From Haloferax larsenii JCM 13917 (GTDB taxonomy: Archaea > Halobacteriota > Halobacteria > Halobacteriales > Haloferacaceae): a stretch of DNA of 50,303 nt. The position numbers and the translations under genes were made by a program. The notes beneath the pieces are model-generated. The model saw only the letters and a program-made list of their open reading frames with translations, was not told where the DNA came from and did no database searches. Numbering within the stretch: position 1 is the first letter of the stretch; each line of letters begins with the position of its first letter. Below are positions 25,224 to 34,105 of this stretch, one piece after another. The stretch spans positions 1-50,303 of the forward strand of contig NZ_AOLI01000020.1 in the NCBI RefSeq assembly GCF_000336955.1. Direction: 5' to 3'.

Positions 25224-25547
25224 ATGACGCTCGACGAACTCTCCGACGACGTGCAAGATGCCTACAGCGACCTCGGCAGCGACCTCGACGTGTCGCTGGA
25301 CCGTGAGACGCGCCACGAACTCGCGATGCTCGTCGCGCTTTTCGACCCCGAGGACACCGACGAACTCGTTCGGCGAGCGATTCACGTCCTCTTTCAGTCG
25401 TCGCTCGACCGCGGCCAACTGGACTTCCACCTCCGGCAGGGCTACGACGTCACCTACGACGAGTACCTCTCGGGGATGACCTACGAGGAGATGACCGGCC
25501 AGTCGCAGGCCCCGCCACGAGACGACGTCCGTCGCTACCAGATGTAA
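25224..25547 (+). CDS. Small acidic haloarchaeal protein, unknown function
   Basis: The 107-residue protein starts MTLDELSDDVQDAYSDLG and is predicted to be mostly helical. It has the middle segment RETRHELAMLVALFDPEDTDELVRRAIHVLF, then HLRQGYDVTYDEYLSGMTYEEMTG. It is acidic and lacks membrane or signal sequences. I recall similar short proteins conserved across haloarchaea but no function. The helix-loop pattern could form a DNA-binding or dimerisation module, but no clear helix-turn-helix is visible. The start is taken at 25224, just after a perfect hairpin. It is not in an obvious operon. Confidence 0.65.
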   Translation: MTLDELSDDVQDAYSDLGSDLDVSLDRETRHELAMLVALFDPEDTDELVRRAIHVLFQSSLDRGQLDFHLRQGYDVTYDEYLSGMTYEEMTGQSQAPPRDDVRRYQM

Positions 25548-25600
25548 CTGCGAGGAGACGACGCGACCGGCTGACGAGCAGCGTCTCCCACGCACTCGTT

Positions 25601-25615
25601 TGACGGTGACCGTCA
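25601..25615. terminator. Perfect 7-1-7 palindrome at convergent gene ends
   Basis: TGACGGT G ACCGTCA overlaps the stop (25613-25615) of the minus-strand gene and sits 54 bases after the plus-strand gene's stop. It is possibly a shared terminator hairpin or a binding site. No U-tract is evident. Confidence 0.35.
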
Positions 25616-26044
25616 GTGTGCTTCGAGTTCGACCGATACACCATCCCGTCTGACGTAGCGTGTCGGGTCGCCCGGAACGACATCGAAGGTTCGGAGACGA
25701 ATCACTAGTCGTTCGTCGCCGACCGTCGCCCGCAACACGACGCCCTCACCAGTCACGGCCACGTACGGCGGGGCCGCGACTGGCGGCGCTGGCATCGGTC
25801 GCCCCGTCGCAGTCACCGCGTCAGCGAGCGCACGAGGGAGTCTCGACAGCGCACCCGACCCATCGAGTGCCCGGGCGAACGGCGGCACGACGCTGTCACG
25901 GTCGGTCACCGAGTCGCCGTCCCACTCGGCGGCGACGGCGTCTGCGCACTGCCCGACGACGGTGATGAGTCGGTCGTGTTCGTCCTCCAGCACGCGCTCG
26001 GCGTCGTGGAGTGCGGCCGAGAGCGGAGTCGTCCCGTCTGTCAC
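25613..26044 (-). CDS. Conserved haloarchaeal hypothetical protein
   Basis: The 143-residue protein starts VTDGTTPLSAALHDAERV at a GTG and ends LRTFDVVPGDPTRYVRRDGV and VSVELEAH. It has a helical N-terminal half (VLEDEHDRLITVVGQCADAVAAEW) with one Cys, and a beta-rich C-terminal half (PPYVAVTGEGVVLRATVGDERLVIRL). I do not recognise a function. The frame could extend to a TTG at 26068. I chose the GTG because a TATA-like GGTTTTTATT (26067-26076) is centred about 28 nt upstream, fitting leaderless initiation. Confidence 0.58.
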   Translation of the reverse strand: MTDGTTPLSAALHDAERVLEDEHDRLITVVGQCADAVAAEWDGDSVTDRDSVVPPFARALDGSGALSRLPRALADAVTATGRPMPAPPVAAPPYVAVTGEGVVLRATVGDERLVIRLRTFDVVPGDPTRYVRRDGVSVELEAH

Positions 26045-26066
26045 AGGTCGTGCTGAGGCGGCATCC

Positions 26067-26076
26067 AATAAAAACC
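26067..26076 (-). promoter_or_regulatory. TATA-like box for hypothetical gene ending at 25613
   Basis: The minus strand reads GGTTTTTATT here, about 28 nt before the GTG at 26044. It decides the start against the TTG at 26068, which lies inside the box. Confidence 0.45.
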
Positions 26077-26155
26077 TCCGTACCGAGGAGCGAAGCCGAG
26101 GTCCGCGAGACGAATCGAGAAGCGAGAAGCAAGAAACGAGAGTGGTGGGAATGAG

Positions 26156-28447
26156 TTAGTCGTCTGCGGCTGGCGGCGCGTCGATAGGTTCCTCGGTCTC
26201 GTCAGGTATCGAGTGTTCTGTCTCACCGACGGACGCATCCAGTTCGGGGTCAACGACCGACGCATCTAGTTCAGCGTCACCAACCGACGTGTCCACGTCG
26301 AACTGTGCGAGCGCGTCGTCGAGGTCGGCCGCACTCTCGACGAGGTCGGTTGCGACCCCGGCGACTTCCTGCAATCTGGCGGCCTGCTCTTCGACGGCCG
26401 CGGAGACGCTTTCGGCCTCGCTCGTCGTCTCCTCGCCGATGCTGGCGACTTCGTCTGCCATCCCAAGTACTTCCTGTGTGGTTTCGGCCTGCTGGTCGGT
26501 CGCGTTGTCGATTTCGGCGACACTGTGGTGTGTCTCTTCGACGCGGTCGACGACGCCGTCGAGCGACGAGATCGCCTCTTCGACCGCCTCGGACTCGTCG
26601 GTCACGCGCTCTCGCATCTGGTCGATACGGTCGACGACGACGGCCCGCTGGTCTTGGAGGTCAGAGACGAGTTCCGCAATCGTCGCGGCGTACTCTTGGC
26701 TCTCCTCGGCGAGTTGCTTGACCTCCTCGGAGACGACGGCGAAGCCTTCGCCCGCTTCGCCCGCCCGTGCCGCCTCGATGGAGGCGTTGAGAGCGAGGAT
26801 GTTCGTCTGCTCGGCGAGACCGGAGATAACATCGGAGATAGATTCGATTTCGGCCAGTCGCTCGTCGAGGGCTTCGACCTCTTCGACCGTCTTGGCCGTC
26901 TCGTCGCGGATGTCGTCCATTCCGTCGAGCGCGGCGGAGGCAGCGTCGATACCAGTCTCGGTTCGGTCTGCGGTCTCGGCCGAAAGCGCCGCGAGGTCGC
27001 CCGCCGAGGCCGCGACCTGCTCGACCGACGCCGAGAGTTCGTCCATCTCGCCGGAGAGCGCGACGAGGTTGTCGGTCTGCTCTTCGGCCCCGCTGGAGAT
27101 TTGTTCGACCGAGCGCGCGACCTGGTCGGCGGCGTCTCTGACTTCGGCGGTCGCCTGCGCCACGTCGTTGCTGCGGGCCGTGACTTCGGTACCGAACTCG
27201 GCGACCGAGTCGACGGTCGATTCGACCGCGTCCATCATCTCGTTGTACGATTCGGCGACGACGCGCATATCCTGGCTGGTCGAGTCGGTCGGGAGACGAA
27301 CCGAGAGGTCGCCGTCCGCGGCGCGACCGATTCGCTCGCCGTAATCCTCGGCGTCAGCGCGTTGTTCGGCGAGGTCAGTCCGAAGTTGGTCGATGCCGGC
27401 GACGACGTCTCCGAGTTCGTCGGTTCGCCACGTCGGGAGGTCGACGTCGAGGTCGCCATCGCGGAGCCGGTCGACGCGACCGGAGAGTTGTTCGAGCGGT
27501 TTTGCGGTGTTCGCGTTGACGACCGCACCCAACCCGGCGAGCGTGACGACCGAGACGAAGACGAGTGCCGCGACGAGGAACCCGACAGTTCGGCCGAGCG
27601 AGTACGCGCTCGCGGTGGGGACGTGGACGAGGACGGCTATCTGTTCGCCAGCGGGGGCGTAGGCGACGAGGTGGCGCTCGTCGACGACGCTGTTCGCCGC
27701 GACAGTCTTCACGCCGCGGTTGCCTTCGAAGGCGGCGGCGAGAATTTCGAATTCCGAGGACGGGTAGTCGTCGCCGGCCAGCGAGCCAGTTCCTGCTTCG
27801 ACCGCGCCGTTCGTCGAGACGAGTGACGTGAAACTCCCTTCGGCGGGCGTCTCGAACGACTGCGTGAGGCCCGTGATGTCGGCTTCGACGACGATTGCGC
27901 GGTCTGCGAGACCCGGCACGGCGCTCACGAACGAGACGAGTTTGGTTCCGGGGCGTTCGTACACCTCGGTCGTCGCGGTTTGCTCGTGGTCAGCGACGGT
28001 CAGCGACCCGGTGACGAAATCGACGTCGTTCGGGATGGCGCTGCCGCCGCGGCGGACCTTCGACGAACTCGCGACGACCGTGTTCGTCTCGGTGTTGACG
28101 AAGTGAATCGCGTGGACGTCGTCGGGGAGCTTCGAGCGCTCTTTGGTGAAGAACTGCGATATCTCGTCGTGGTCGCCGGTCCAGAGAATTTCGTACTGCG
28201 AGAGCATCCGCGCCGACTGGGCGCGCTCGCGGAACCAACTCTGAGTCTGCTCGGCCTGCTGCCCGGCCGTGGCCTTCAGTTCTGCCTGTCTGTTTTCTGT
28301 TAATTCGTCCGAGACAGTGAGATATGTCACCCCACCTGCGACGGCCACGACGAGGACCGTCACCGCAAAGCCGAGAGCGAGTTTCCGCAGAAAACTGTCC
28401 CGAACTGTCGACGGCAACAGTCGGTCCAGTTGACGTGAGCGTTGCAT
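26156..28447 (-). CDS. Membrane methyl-accepting chemotaxis transducer (Htr-type)
   Basis: The 763-residue protein starts [19 protein letters not shown] at the ATG at 28447; a GTG four codons upstream is less likely. It has a first membrane helix (about 24-47), an extracellular Cache-like sensor of about 230 residues, and a second helix (about 283-308). Two HAMP-like segments and a long coiled-coil signalling domain follow, with hairpin [20 protein letters not shown]. The sensor contains a DADxxGL-like pocket region ([12 protein letters not shown]). It should bind an external attractant or repellent and control CheA. The last ~50 residues are acidic and contain nine-residue repeats encoded by a 27-nt tandem array (26223-26303). 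Such tails are disordered, and the repeats vary in copy number in other proteins. Confidence 0.9.
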   Translation of the reverse strand: MQRSRQLDRLLPSTVRDSFLRKLALGFAVTVLVVAVAGGVTYLTVSDELTENRQAELKATAGQQAEQTQSWFRERAQSARMLSQYEILWTGDHDEISQFFTKERSKLPDDVHAIHFVNTETNTVVASSSKVRRGGSAIPNDVDFVTGSLTVADHEQTATTEVYERPGTKLVSFVSAVPGLADRAIVVEADITGLTQSFETPAEGSFTSLVSTNGAVEAGTGSLAGDDYPSSEFEILAAAFEGNRGVKTVAANSVVDERHLVAYAPAGEQIAVLVHVPTASAYSLGRTVGFLVAALVFVSVVTLAGLGAVVNANTAKPLEQLSGRVDRLRDGDLDVDLPTWRTDELGDVVAGIDQLRTDLAEQRADAEDYGERIGRAADGDLSVRLPTDSTSQDMRVVAESYNEMMDAVESTVDSVAEFGTEVTARSNDVAQATAEVRDAADQVARSVEQISSGAEEQTDNLVALSGEMDELSASVEQVAASAGDLAALSAETADRTETGIDAASAALDGMDDIRDETAKTVEEVEALDERLAEIESISDVISGLAEQTNILALNASIEAARAGEAGEGFAVVSEEVKQLAEESQEYAATIAELVSDLQDQRAVVVDRIDQMRERVTDESEAVEEAISSLDGVVDRVEETHHSVAEIDNATDQQAETTQEVLGMADEVASIGEETTSEAESVSAAVEEQAARLQEVAGVATDLVESAADLDDALAQFDVDTSVGDAELDASVVDPELDASVGETEHSIPDETEEPIDAPPAADD
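26223..26303 (-). repeat. Three 27-nt tandem units in the transducer C-terminal tail
   Basis: Units are 26223-26249, 26250-26276 and 26277-26303. The first two match at 22 of 27 positions. On the minus strand they encode the nine-residue repeats AELDASVVD and PELDASVGE, with a diverged earlier unit FDVDTSVGD. The array lies 67-147 bases before the stop. Confidence 0.88.
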
Positions 28448-28673
28448 GAGAGGATGCACCGGCGTCGGCGCGATAAGTGTCCTGCTGTGATTATTAAAAC
28501 CGAAAATAGAGGAACATATCGGTCGAGAGACTGTATCGAGACACGTACGCTATTTTCTCATATATAGTATCATTAAACAAACGGAGCGGAGTACGTTTTC
28601 GGTGCCGCGATGGGTCGGCGGCGCGACCGACGTTCCCGGACGCTTTTTGCCGCCGCCCGCCCCGAATACGCGT

Positions 28674-28937
28674 ATGGATCTTGCAGACATCGAGGAACTC
28701 ATCGAGTCGAACATCGAAGACGCCGACGCGACCGTCTCCCGTCCGCGGAGTTACGACGAGAATCACGAAGACGACCACTACGCCGCCGTCGTCATCTCGC
28801 CCGCGTTCGAGGGGAAGCCACTGGTCCAGCAGCACCAACTCGTCTACGACGCCCTCGGCGACCACATGACGACGGACATCCACGCGATGGAACTGAAGAC
28901 CTACACGCCCGAGGAGTACGAAGCGCTGGAAGAGTGA
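28674..28937 (+). CDS. BolA-like protein
   Basis: The 87-residue protein begins MDLADIEELIESNIEDADATV and has the small alpha-beta BolA layout. The conserved mid-segment HYAAVVISPAFEGKPLVQQHQLVYDALGDHM includes F-x-G-K/x-x-L-V-x-x-H-Q-x-V-Y, the helix that carries the invariant His. It ends in an acidic tail. BolA proteins partner with monothiol glutaredoxins or bind nucleic acid and influence iron-sulfur biogenesis and growth-phase genes. It lacks the extra N-terminal extension of larger BolA proteins. The start at 28674 is chosen because upstream codons are poorly biased and Pro/Arg-rich. It is alone on the plus strand between the transducer and the membrane protein gene. Confidence 0.8.
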   Translation: MDLADIEELIESNIEDADATVSRPRSYDENHEDDHYAAVVISPAFEGKPLVQQHQLVYDALGDHMTTDIHAMELKTYTPEEYEALEE

Positions 28938-28963
28938 GGCTAGAGAGGCGAACGCAAAAGTAT

Positions 28964-28979
28964 TGACACTAGAGTGTCA
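28964..28979. promoter_or_regulatory. Perfect palindrome TGACACTAGAGTGTCA
   Basis: The 16-bp dyad (7-2-7) lies 11 bases before the GTG start at 28990 and 26 bases after the BolA-like stop. Its perfection and position are typical of a dimeric repressor site. A TTG at 28963 would place it inside the coding region, which is less likely. Confidence 0.55.
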
Positions 28980-28989
28980 GGTAATACTC

Positions 28990-29253
28990 GTGGACAGGGC
29001 TGTGCTGTATCTGGTGTCGATGAGTATCGTCGGGGCGAGCCTCGCGCTTAACGGCCTTCAAACGCTCCGTGGTGGGTCGGTGAGCATCAGTGCCGGGCTG
29101 CTCGTTGTCGGTGGGGCCGGACTCGTCGTTTCGACCGGGTATCAGCTTGCGACCGGAAGCAGACCAGATCCCCTCCCCACGTGGACAGTGTGGGGCATGG
29201 TCCTCGCAGCAGCGTTGAGTATGGCTGGCATGGTCCTCGTCTTCTTGCCGTGA
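28990..29253 (+). CDS. Small three-helix membrane protein
   Basis: The 87-residue protein starts VDRAVLYLVSMSIVGASLALNG at a GTG. It has three hydrophobic helices (about 5-24, 32-52, 63-85) with short loops, and a polar stretch around residue 55-62 with PDPLP. Nothing suggests a catalytic role; a small membrane protein conserved in related haloarchaea is my best description. The GTG at 28990 is chosen over a TTG at 28963 because the intervening sequence is a perfect palindrome. Expression is likely controlled by that dyad. The next gene, the ABC ATPase, is convergent, 38 nt downstream. Confidence 0.6.
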   Translation: MDRAVLYLVSMSIVGASLALNGLQTLRGGSVSISAGLLVVGGAGLVVSTGYQLATGSRPDPLPTWTVWGMVLAAALSMAGMVLVFLP

Positions 29254-29291
29254 GCCCGCCACCCGGTGCGAAAAGAAGCGTTCGGCCCGAG

Positions 29292-30431
29292 CTACGCCTG
29301 CGGTTCAGGTTCCGCTAACTCGACAGACTCCAGCGACCGGTTTTTGAGTGCGTCACCGCTGGACGCGTCGAACAGGTGAACGGCGTCTTCGGGAATGTGG
29401 GCGTAGACGGTCTCGCCCGCCTCCACGCGGCGCATCCCGCCGACAGTCGCGACGAAGCGAGATTCGTCGCCGAAGTCGAGATAGACGGCGTTTTCGTTAC
29501 CCATCGGTTCGACCACGTCGACGGTCGTCTCGTAGGTGTGGTCGGCGCTGCCGTCGGCGACGAGTTCGACGTCTTCCGGGCGAATACCGAGCGTCACGTG
29601 GTCGCTTCCCGAGACGGCGTCCTCCGACTCGGGCGAAAGCGAGTAGGTGAACGAGTCGTCGGCGAGGGTGTCGCCGTGGACTTCCATCTGGAAGAAGTTC
29701 ATCGACGGTTCGCCGATAAAGCCCGCGACGAAGCGGTTCGCCGGACGGTGGTACGCTTCCAGCGGCGTGGCGACCTGCTGGAGTTCGCCGTCGTTGAGGA
29801 TGGCGATTCGGTCGCCCATCGTCATCGCCTCCGTCTGGTCGTGGGTGACGTAGACGGTGGTGACGCCGAGGTCCTCTTGGAGGCGCTGGAGTTCCGTCCG
29901 CATCTGCGAACGGAGCTTCGCGTCGAGGTTCGAAAGCGGCTCGTCCATCAGGAACACTTCGGGGTCGCGGACGATAGCGCGACCGAGCGCGACGCGCTGT
30001 TGCTGTCCGCCGGAGAGTTCGCCGGGCTTTCGACCGAGCAGGTCGTCGATGCCGAGCATCTCGGCGGTCTCTTCGACGAGCGAGTCGATTTCGGCGTCGG
30101 CCATGTCGGTCGATTCTTCGAGGCCGAATCGCATGTTCCCCCGAACCGACATGTGCGGGTAGAGCGCGTACGACTGGAACACCATCGCAATGTCCCGGTC
30201 GCGGGGCGGTTTGTTGTCCATGCGGTCGTCGCCGAGGCGAATCTGCCCCTCGGAGACGGTTTCTAAGCCGGCAATCATTCGGAGGGTCGTGGACTTGCCA
30301 CACCCCGATGGACCGACGAGGACGAGGAACTCCCCGTCTTCGATGGTCACCGAGGCGTCGTCGACGGCGACGACCTTCGAGCCGTCGTCGTCGAAGAACT
30401 TCGATACGTGGTCGAGCGTGAGGTCAGCCAT
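29292..30431 (-). CDS. Carbohydrate ABC transporter ATPase (MalK/UgpC type)
   Basis: The 379-residue protein has Walker A GPSGCGKST at 40-48, Q-loop VFQSYALYPHM, the signature LSGGQQQRVALGRA near 135-148, Walker B MDEPLSNLDAKLR near 156-168, and an H-loop YVTHDQTEAM. A C-terminal TOBE-type domain of about 130 residues (TLGIRPEDVELV and following) is typical of MalK/UgpC ATPases for sugars and glycerol-3-phosphate. It energises import by the two permeases and binding protein encoded upstream on the same strand. It is the last gene of that operon; a 90-nt spacer with decayed 27-nt repeats separates it from the MalG-type permease. Confidence 0.93.
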   Translation of the reverse strand: MADLTLDHVSKFFDDDGSKVVAVDDASVTIEDGEFLVLVGPSGCGKSTTLRMIAGLETVSEGQIRLGDDRMDNKPPRDRDIAMVFQSYALYPHMSVRGNMRFGLEESTDMADAEIDSLVEETAEMLGIDDLLGRKPGELSGGQQQRVALGRAIVRDPEVFLMDEPLSNLDAKLRSQMRTELQRLQEDLGVTTVYVTHDQTEAMTMGDRIAILNDGELQQVATPLEAYHRPANRFVAGFIGEPSMNFFQMEVHGDTLADDSFTYSLSPESEDAVSGSDHVTLGIRPEDVELVADGSADHTYETTVDVVEPMGNENAVYLDFGDESRFVATVGGMRRVEAGETVYAHIPEDAVHLFDASSGDALKNRSLESVELAEPEPQA

Positions 30432-30443
30432 GGGTCTGTGTTG

Positions 30444-30524
30444 GTGTCGTGGTGGTCGTCTGCGGTGCTACGCTGGAGTGGGAGGTCCGCGATGCGACGC
30501 TGAAATGGGTGGACGCGGCGTTCA
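30444..30524 (-). repeat. Decayed 27-nt tandem units after the MalG-type permease
   Basis: Three 27-nt blocks, 30498-30524 (starting with the TGA of the permease gene on the minus strand), 30471-30497 and 30444-30470, match their neighbours at about 15 of 27 positions, above what base composition suggests. The first 20 bases are better conserved in the outer pair nearest the gene. Evidence is weak but the period and position match other arrays. Confidence 0.4.
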
Positions 30525-31481
30525 TGCTTCGCCCGCGACCCCCTTGGCGAACTTGTCGCCGAACAGGATGTAGACGAGCAAGGTCGGCAGGGCGGCGACG
30601 AAGGCACCAGCCATCTGCGTGTTGAACGTCTGGATGATGCCACCCGTCAGTTCGTTGAGCGCGATGGTCGCCACCGCCGCGGGGCCGGACCCCGAGGGGA
30701 TGATGACCAGCGCGAACAGCAGGTCGTTCCAAATCTGCGTGAACTGGTAGATGAGCGTCACCGCGAACATCGGCGTCGAGAGCGGGAGCACGATACGTCG
30801 GTAGACGGTAAAGGCGCTCGCGCCGTCGAGGCGTGCGGCCTCCAGCATCTCCGTCGAGAGCTTCTTGTAGTAGCTCCGGAACAGAAGCGTCGTGATGGGA
30901 ATCCCGTACGCCGCGTGGGTGATGATGAGATTGATGATACTCGCGTAGTGCGGGTGCGTCGCGAGTTCCACCGTCCCGAGGACGGGCACCTGCACCGAAA
31001 ACAGCGTGATGTCGAGGACGGGCGCGAGCAACTCTTGTGTGTCGACGATGGCCCAGAGCCGCGACAGCGGAATCAACACGGCCTGGTACGGGATGAAGAT
31101 ACCCGCGATGAACAGCGTGACGACGCCGAGTTGGCCGCGCCACTCGAAGTTCGTGAGGCCGTAGGCCGCGAAGCTCCCGAGCAGGGCCGACAGAATCGTC
31201 GCCGGAACCGCGAGCATGATACTGTTCAGGATGGCCGACGCGAGCGTGTCGATGGCGACGCTGAAGGGTTCGAGCGTGAAGCCGTCGGCCGTCGGCGGCA
31301 CGAACGGCGGCGACGTGGCGAACTCGGCTTCGGTCTTCAGCGCGGTCATCAGCCCCGATTCGAGGGGCGAGAGGTAGAACGCCACGAGGCCGACGAGCGT
31401 CCCGTAGAGGACGACGCGAATCGGGTCGACCGCGTCGAAGTCGACGCCGAGTTGGTCGGCGATGTCGTCGCGGACGCTCAT
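30522..31481 (-). CDS. Carbohydrate ABC permease, MalG type
   Basis: The 319-residue protein has an N-terminal cytoplasmic segment (about 1-20), then six predicted membrane helices. The EAA loop EAARLDGASAFTVYRRIVLP lies at about 212-231, the contact to the ATPase. It belongs to the MalG/UgpE half of CUT1-type sugar importers. Its start overlaps the stop of the MalF-type gene by four bases (ATGA, 31478-31481), so the two permeases are translationally coupled. The large first external loop is the usual MalG pattern. Sugar specificity is not visible in the sequence. Confidence 0.92.
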   Translation of the reverse strand: MSVRDDIADQLGVDFDAVDPIRVVLYGTLVGLVAFYLSPLESGLMTALKTEAEFATSPPFVPPTADGFTLEPFSVAIDTLASAILNSIMLAVPATILSALLGSFAAYGLTNFEWRGQLGVVTLFIAGIFIPYQAVLIPLSRLWAIVDTQELLAPVLDITLFSVQVPVLGTVELATHPHYASIINLIITHAAYGIPITTLLFRSYYKKLSTEMLEAARLDGASAFTVYRRIVLPLSTPMFAVTLIYQFTQIWNDLLFALVIIPSGSGPAAVATIALNELTGGIIQTFNTQMAGAFVAALPTLLVYILFGDKFAKGVAGEA

Positions 31482-32560
31482 AGTTCACCCCGTCGGTACT
31501 CGCCGTAGAGATATGGTGCGACCACCGCCAGCGCCACGAGGAACAGAACCACGGCGATAGCAGAGCCGTAGGCCCACTCGTTCGCGGCGAACGCCTGTCG
31601 GTACATCATCGTCGAGAGGATGTCCGCGGTCGGTCCGGGGTTGTTCCCGAACATCACGTACAGGAAGTCGAACGCCTTGAGCGCGAACACCATCAGGACG
31701 ACGGCGGCGCTCACCGTGGAGGCGCGGAGTTGCGGGAGAATGACCCGGCGGTACATCCGCACCGTGGACGCGCCGTCGACCCGCGCGGCCTCGTACTGGT
31801 CGTCGGGAATCGCCCGCAACCCGGCGAGATACACGACCATCGCGTAGCCGCTGAACTGCCAGAGCAGCGCGAAGATGACGGCGAAGAGTTTGAACTGCAG
31901 CGTCTCGGGAACGAGCGGAATCGCACTGAGTGCGCCCAGTTCGACGCCGCCAGCGAGCCACTTCGACGCGAGGAAGTCGAGGCCGATTCCCCGCAGGAAG
32001 ACGTTGATAACGCCCGAATCGAAGTTGTACATCCACCGCCAGAACACCGCCGTCACGACGAACGACAGGCTGAACGGCAGGAGGTAGATGGTTCGGAACC
32101 AGTTCTCGAAGCGAATGCCGCGGTCGACGAGGATGGCGAGTCCGAGGCCACCGGCCAGCGAGAGTCCCGTAAACGAGACGAGGAGTACGAACGTGTTCCG
32201 CGTGGCGAGCCAGAACTGGCCGTCAGAGAGGGCGCGGCGGTACATCTCCAAGTCGAACGCCGTGGGGTCGTACGTCGGCAGTTGCAGCCCCGCGAAGTCG
32301 GTAAAGGAGATGATGACGTTCCAGCCGATAGCGCCGTAGACGAAAAAGCCCATCAGCAGGAACGGCGGGAGCCAAAACGGCGCAGAGCGAACCGCCTCGC
32401 TCTCGCGGAGCGACGACACCACCGACTCGATGTCGAACCCGTCGGAGGTGGGCGTGCCACCGTCGGCCCGGAGCGACGCGGCACCGTCAGCACGGGCCTC
32501 CGTCCCGCAGTCTCCGCTGCCGTCGCGGCCTAGGAGTCGCTTGAGGGTGTTGAGTAACAT
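31478..32560 (-). CDS. Carbohydrate ABC permease, MalF type
   Basis: The 360-residue protein has a long charged N-terminal extension (about 1-55) that contains two similar eight-residue segments, RADGAASL and RADGGTPT. Six membrane helices then follow, with the EAA loop EAARVDGASTVRMYRRVILP at about 256-275. It is the MalF/UgpA partner of a CUT1-type importer. The spacing to the binding-protein gene upstream is 27 nt, and the gene overlaps the MalG-type gene by four bases. The N-terminal extension is long for the family and could have a regulatory role. Confidence 0.92.
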   Translation of the reverse strand: MLLNTLKRLLGRDGSGDCGTEARADGAASLRADGGTPTSDGFDIESVVSSLRESEAVRSAPFWLPPFLLMGFFVYGAIGWNVIISFTDFAGLQLPTYDPTAFDLEMYRRALSDGQFWLATRNTFVLLVSFTGLSLAGGLGLAILVDRGIRFENWFRTIYLLPFSLSFVVTAVFWRWMYNFDSGVINVFLRGIGLDFLASKWLAGGVELGALSAIPLVPETLQFKLFAVIFALLWQFSGYAMVVYLAGLRAIPDDQYEAARVDGASTVRMYRRVILPQLRASTVSAAVVLMVFALKAFDFLYVMFGNNPGPTADILSTMMYRQAFAANEWAYGSAIAVVLFLVALAVVAPYLYGEYRRGEL

Positions 32561-32587
32561 GATGAAAGTTGGAAGGGAGGAAGTCGC

Positions 32588-33961
32588 CTATTCGAACGCG
32601 GCCTTCAGGTCGGCGTAGGCCGACTCGACGTCGTAGCCGGAGATGAACGACGACATGGCGTCACCGAAGCCGGTGAGGGCGTCGGGACTGACTGCGAGCC
32701 CGTGCTGAATCGACAGCGGCTGGGCGTCGGAGTTCGCGAAGTCGTCCATCTGGCTCTGCAGGAACGGACCGAAGGCGTCCTTCGGAACGTCGGTGCGTGG
32801 CGGGATGGAACCCTTCTTGGGGTTGAACCGCTTTTGCGCGTCGACGGAGCCGACGTAGCGGAGGAACTTCTTCGTCGCCTCGGGCGACGGGTTGTTCGCC
32901 GGGAAGGGGAACGAGTCCATGTTGAGCGCGTAGACGCCCTTCGTCCCCGGGAAGGGAACCTGGTTCCAGTGAGTCTCGTACTCGAAGCCGTCCTGTCCGC
33001 GGTACATCCCCGCAGCCCAGTCGCCTTGGTGGAAGAACGCCGCGTCGCCCTCGATGACCTTCGAGTTGGCGTCCTGCCACGAGATGGACCCGGCGTCGTT
33101 CGGGTAGTACTCGGAGTACTGCTTCACGATTTTGAGCGACTCTTTGACCGCCTCGGCGTTCGCTTCGACGTTACCCGCCGTGACGTCGGCGTACACGTCT
33201 GCACCGAACTCGCCGAGGAGCACCTGCGCCCAGAGCTGGCCGGTGGACCATGCAGACTTCGTCTGCTGGGCCATGCCGACGTAGCCCGCCTCCTCGACCT
33301 TCGCCATGGCATCGACGAGTGCGCTCGGCGAGTCGATGCTCGCTGGGTCGACGCCGGCGTCTTCGACGACTTCGACGTTGTAGAAGAGGTTGTTCAGTCG
33401 GTGGATGTTGAGGGGGACCGTGACGAACTCCCCTGCGGGCTTGGCTGCCTTCTTCGGCCCGTCAAGGTAGGCGTTCTTCATGTCGTTGTGACCCCACACC
33501 GACTCCTCGATGTCGGCCAGCTTGTCGGCGTCCGTGTACGGCTGCAGGTTCGCCCCCGGCCACGCCTGCCACGAACTCGGCGGGTCGTTGTTGAGGATGC
33601 GCTTTTTGATGACTGCGTGGAGGTTCTGTCCGGCACCACCAGCCACCGGGTTCTCCGTCACTTCGATGTCCGGATACTTCTCTTTGAAGCCCTCGAAGAG
33701 CGCCTGGATGGCGGCACCACCGTCGCCGCCGGTCCACCAGTGCTGCACTTCGAGTGCGTTGCCACCGGAACTCCCCTCGCCACCGCTTTCTGTCGTCTCC
33801 GAGTCGCCGGAACTTCCGCCGTCCGACTCGGTTGCCTCGGCGTCCGAATCGCCGTTGCCACCGCCGGTACACCCGGCCAGAAGCGCCGCACTGCCCGCTC
33901 CTCCTGCTACTTTCAGATACGTGCGTCGAGAGAGTCCGTCTGTGTCTGGTGTATCAGTCAT
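32588..33961 (-). CDS. Sugar-type ABC transporter substrate-binding lipoprotein
   Basis: The 457-residue protein has a twin-Arg signal (LSRRTYLKVAGGAG) and lipobox Cys at 31 (LAGCTG), then a Ser/Glu/Gly linker of about 40 residues that tethers the domain above the membrane. The mature domain (from VQHWWTGGDGGAAIQALFEGF) is a class-I solute-binding protein of the MalE/UgpB type with aromatic residues suited to sugar stacking. It delivers substrate to the MalF/MalG/MalK proteins encoded next. It heads the operon; the start at 33961 follows an AT-rich promoter with a TATA-like box and an AACCGT/ACGGTT dyad. Substrate is unknown; sugars or sugar derivatives are likeliest. Confidence 0.92.
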   Translation of the reverse strand: MTDTPDTDGLSRRTYLKVAGGAGSAALLAGCTGGGNGDSDAEATESDGGSSGDSETTESGGEGSSGGNALEVQHWWTGGDGGAAIQALFEGFKEKYPDIEVTENPVAGGAGQNLHAVIKKRILNNDPPSSWQAWPGANLQPYTDADKLADIEESVWGHNDMKNAYLDGPKKAAKPAGEFVTVPLNIHRLNNLFYNVEVVEDAGVDPASIDSPSALVDAMAKVEEAGYVGMAQQTKSAWSTGQLWAQVLLGEFGADVYADVTAGNVEANAEAVKESLKIVKQYSEYYPNDAGSISWQDANSKVIEGDAAFFHQGDWAAGMYRGQDGFEYETHWNQVPFPGTKGVYALNMDSFPFPANNPSPEATKKFLRYVGSVDAQKRFNPKKGSIPPRTDVPKDAFGPFLQSQMDDFANSDAQPLSIQHGLAVSPDALTGFGDAMSSFISGYDVESAYADLKAAFE

Positions 33962-33969
33962 GATTTTTG

Positions 33970-34016
33970 AACCGTGACAGCTCTACACATACGGTTTAGA
34001 TTCGGCTACTTAAATC
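33970..34016 (-). promoter_or_regulatory. Promoter and dyad for the sugar transporter operon
   Basis: On the minus strand GATTTAAGT (34008-34016) is a TATA-like box about 50 nt before the ATG at 33961, predicting a leader of roughly 25 nt. AACCGT (33970-33975) and ACGGTT (33991-33996) form a 6-bp dyad with a 15-base spacer across the predicted start of transcription, in a position where a sugar-responsive repressor could act. Confidence 0.5.
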
Positions 34017-34105
34017 TTTTTAAATTGTAATTCGTAACCGAGTAAATTTTCATGAGTAATTAATATTAGTTGGTGGAATCAGCAGATAGCGTCGCAGTAC
34101 GTTGA

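Noticed and set aside
26223-26303. The 27-nt units as a possible CRISPR or insertion-sequence remnant
   Set aside because: Units are head-to-tail without spacers, in frame and translated, and no cas gene or transposase is near.
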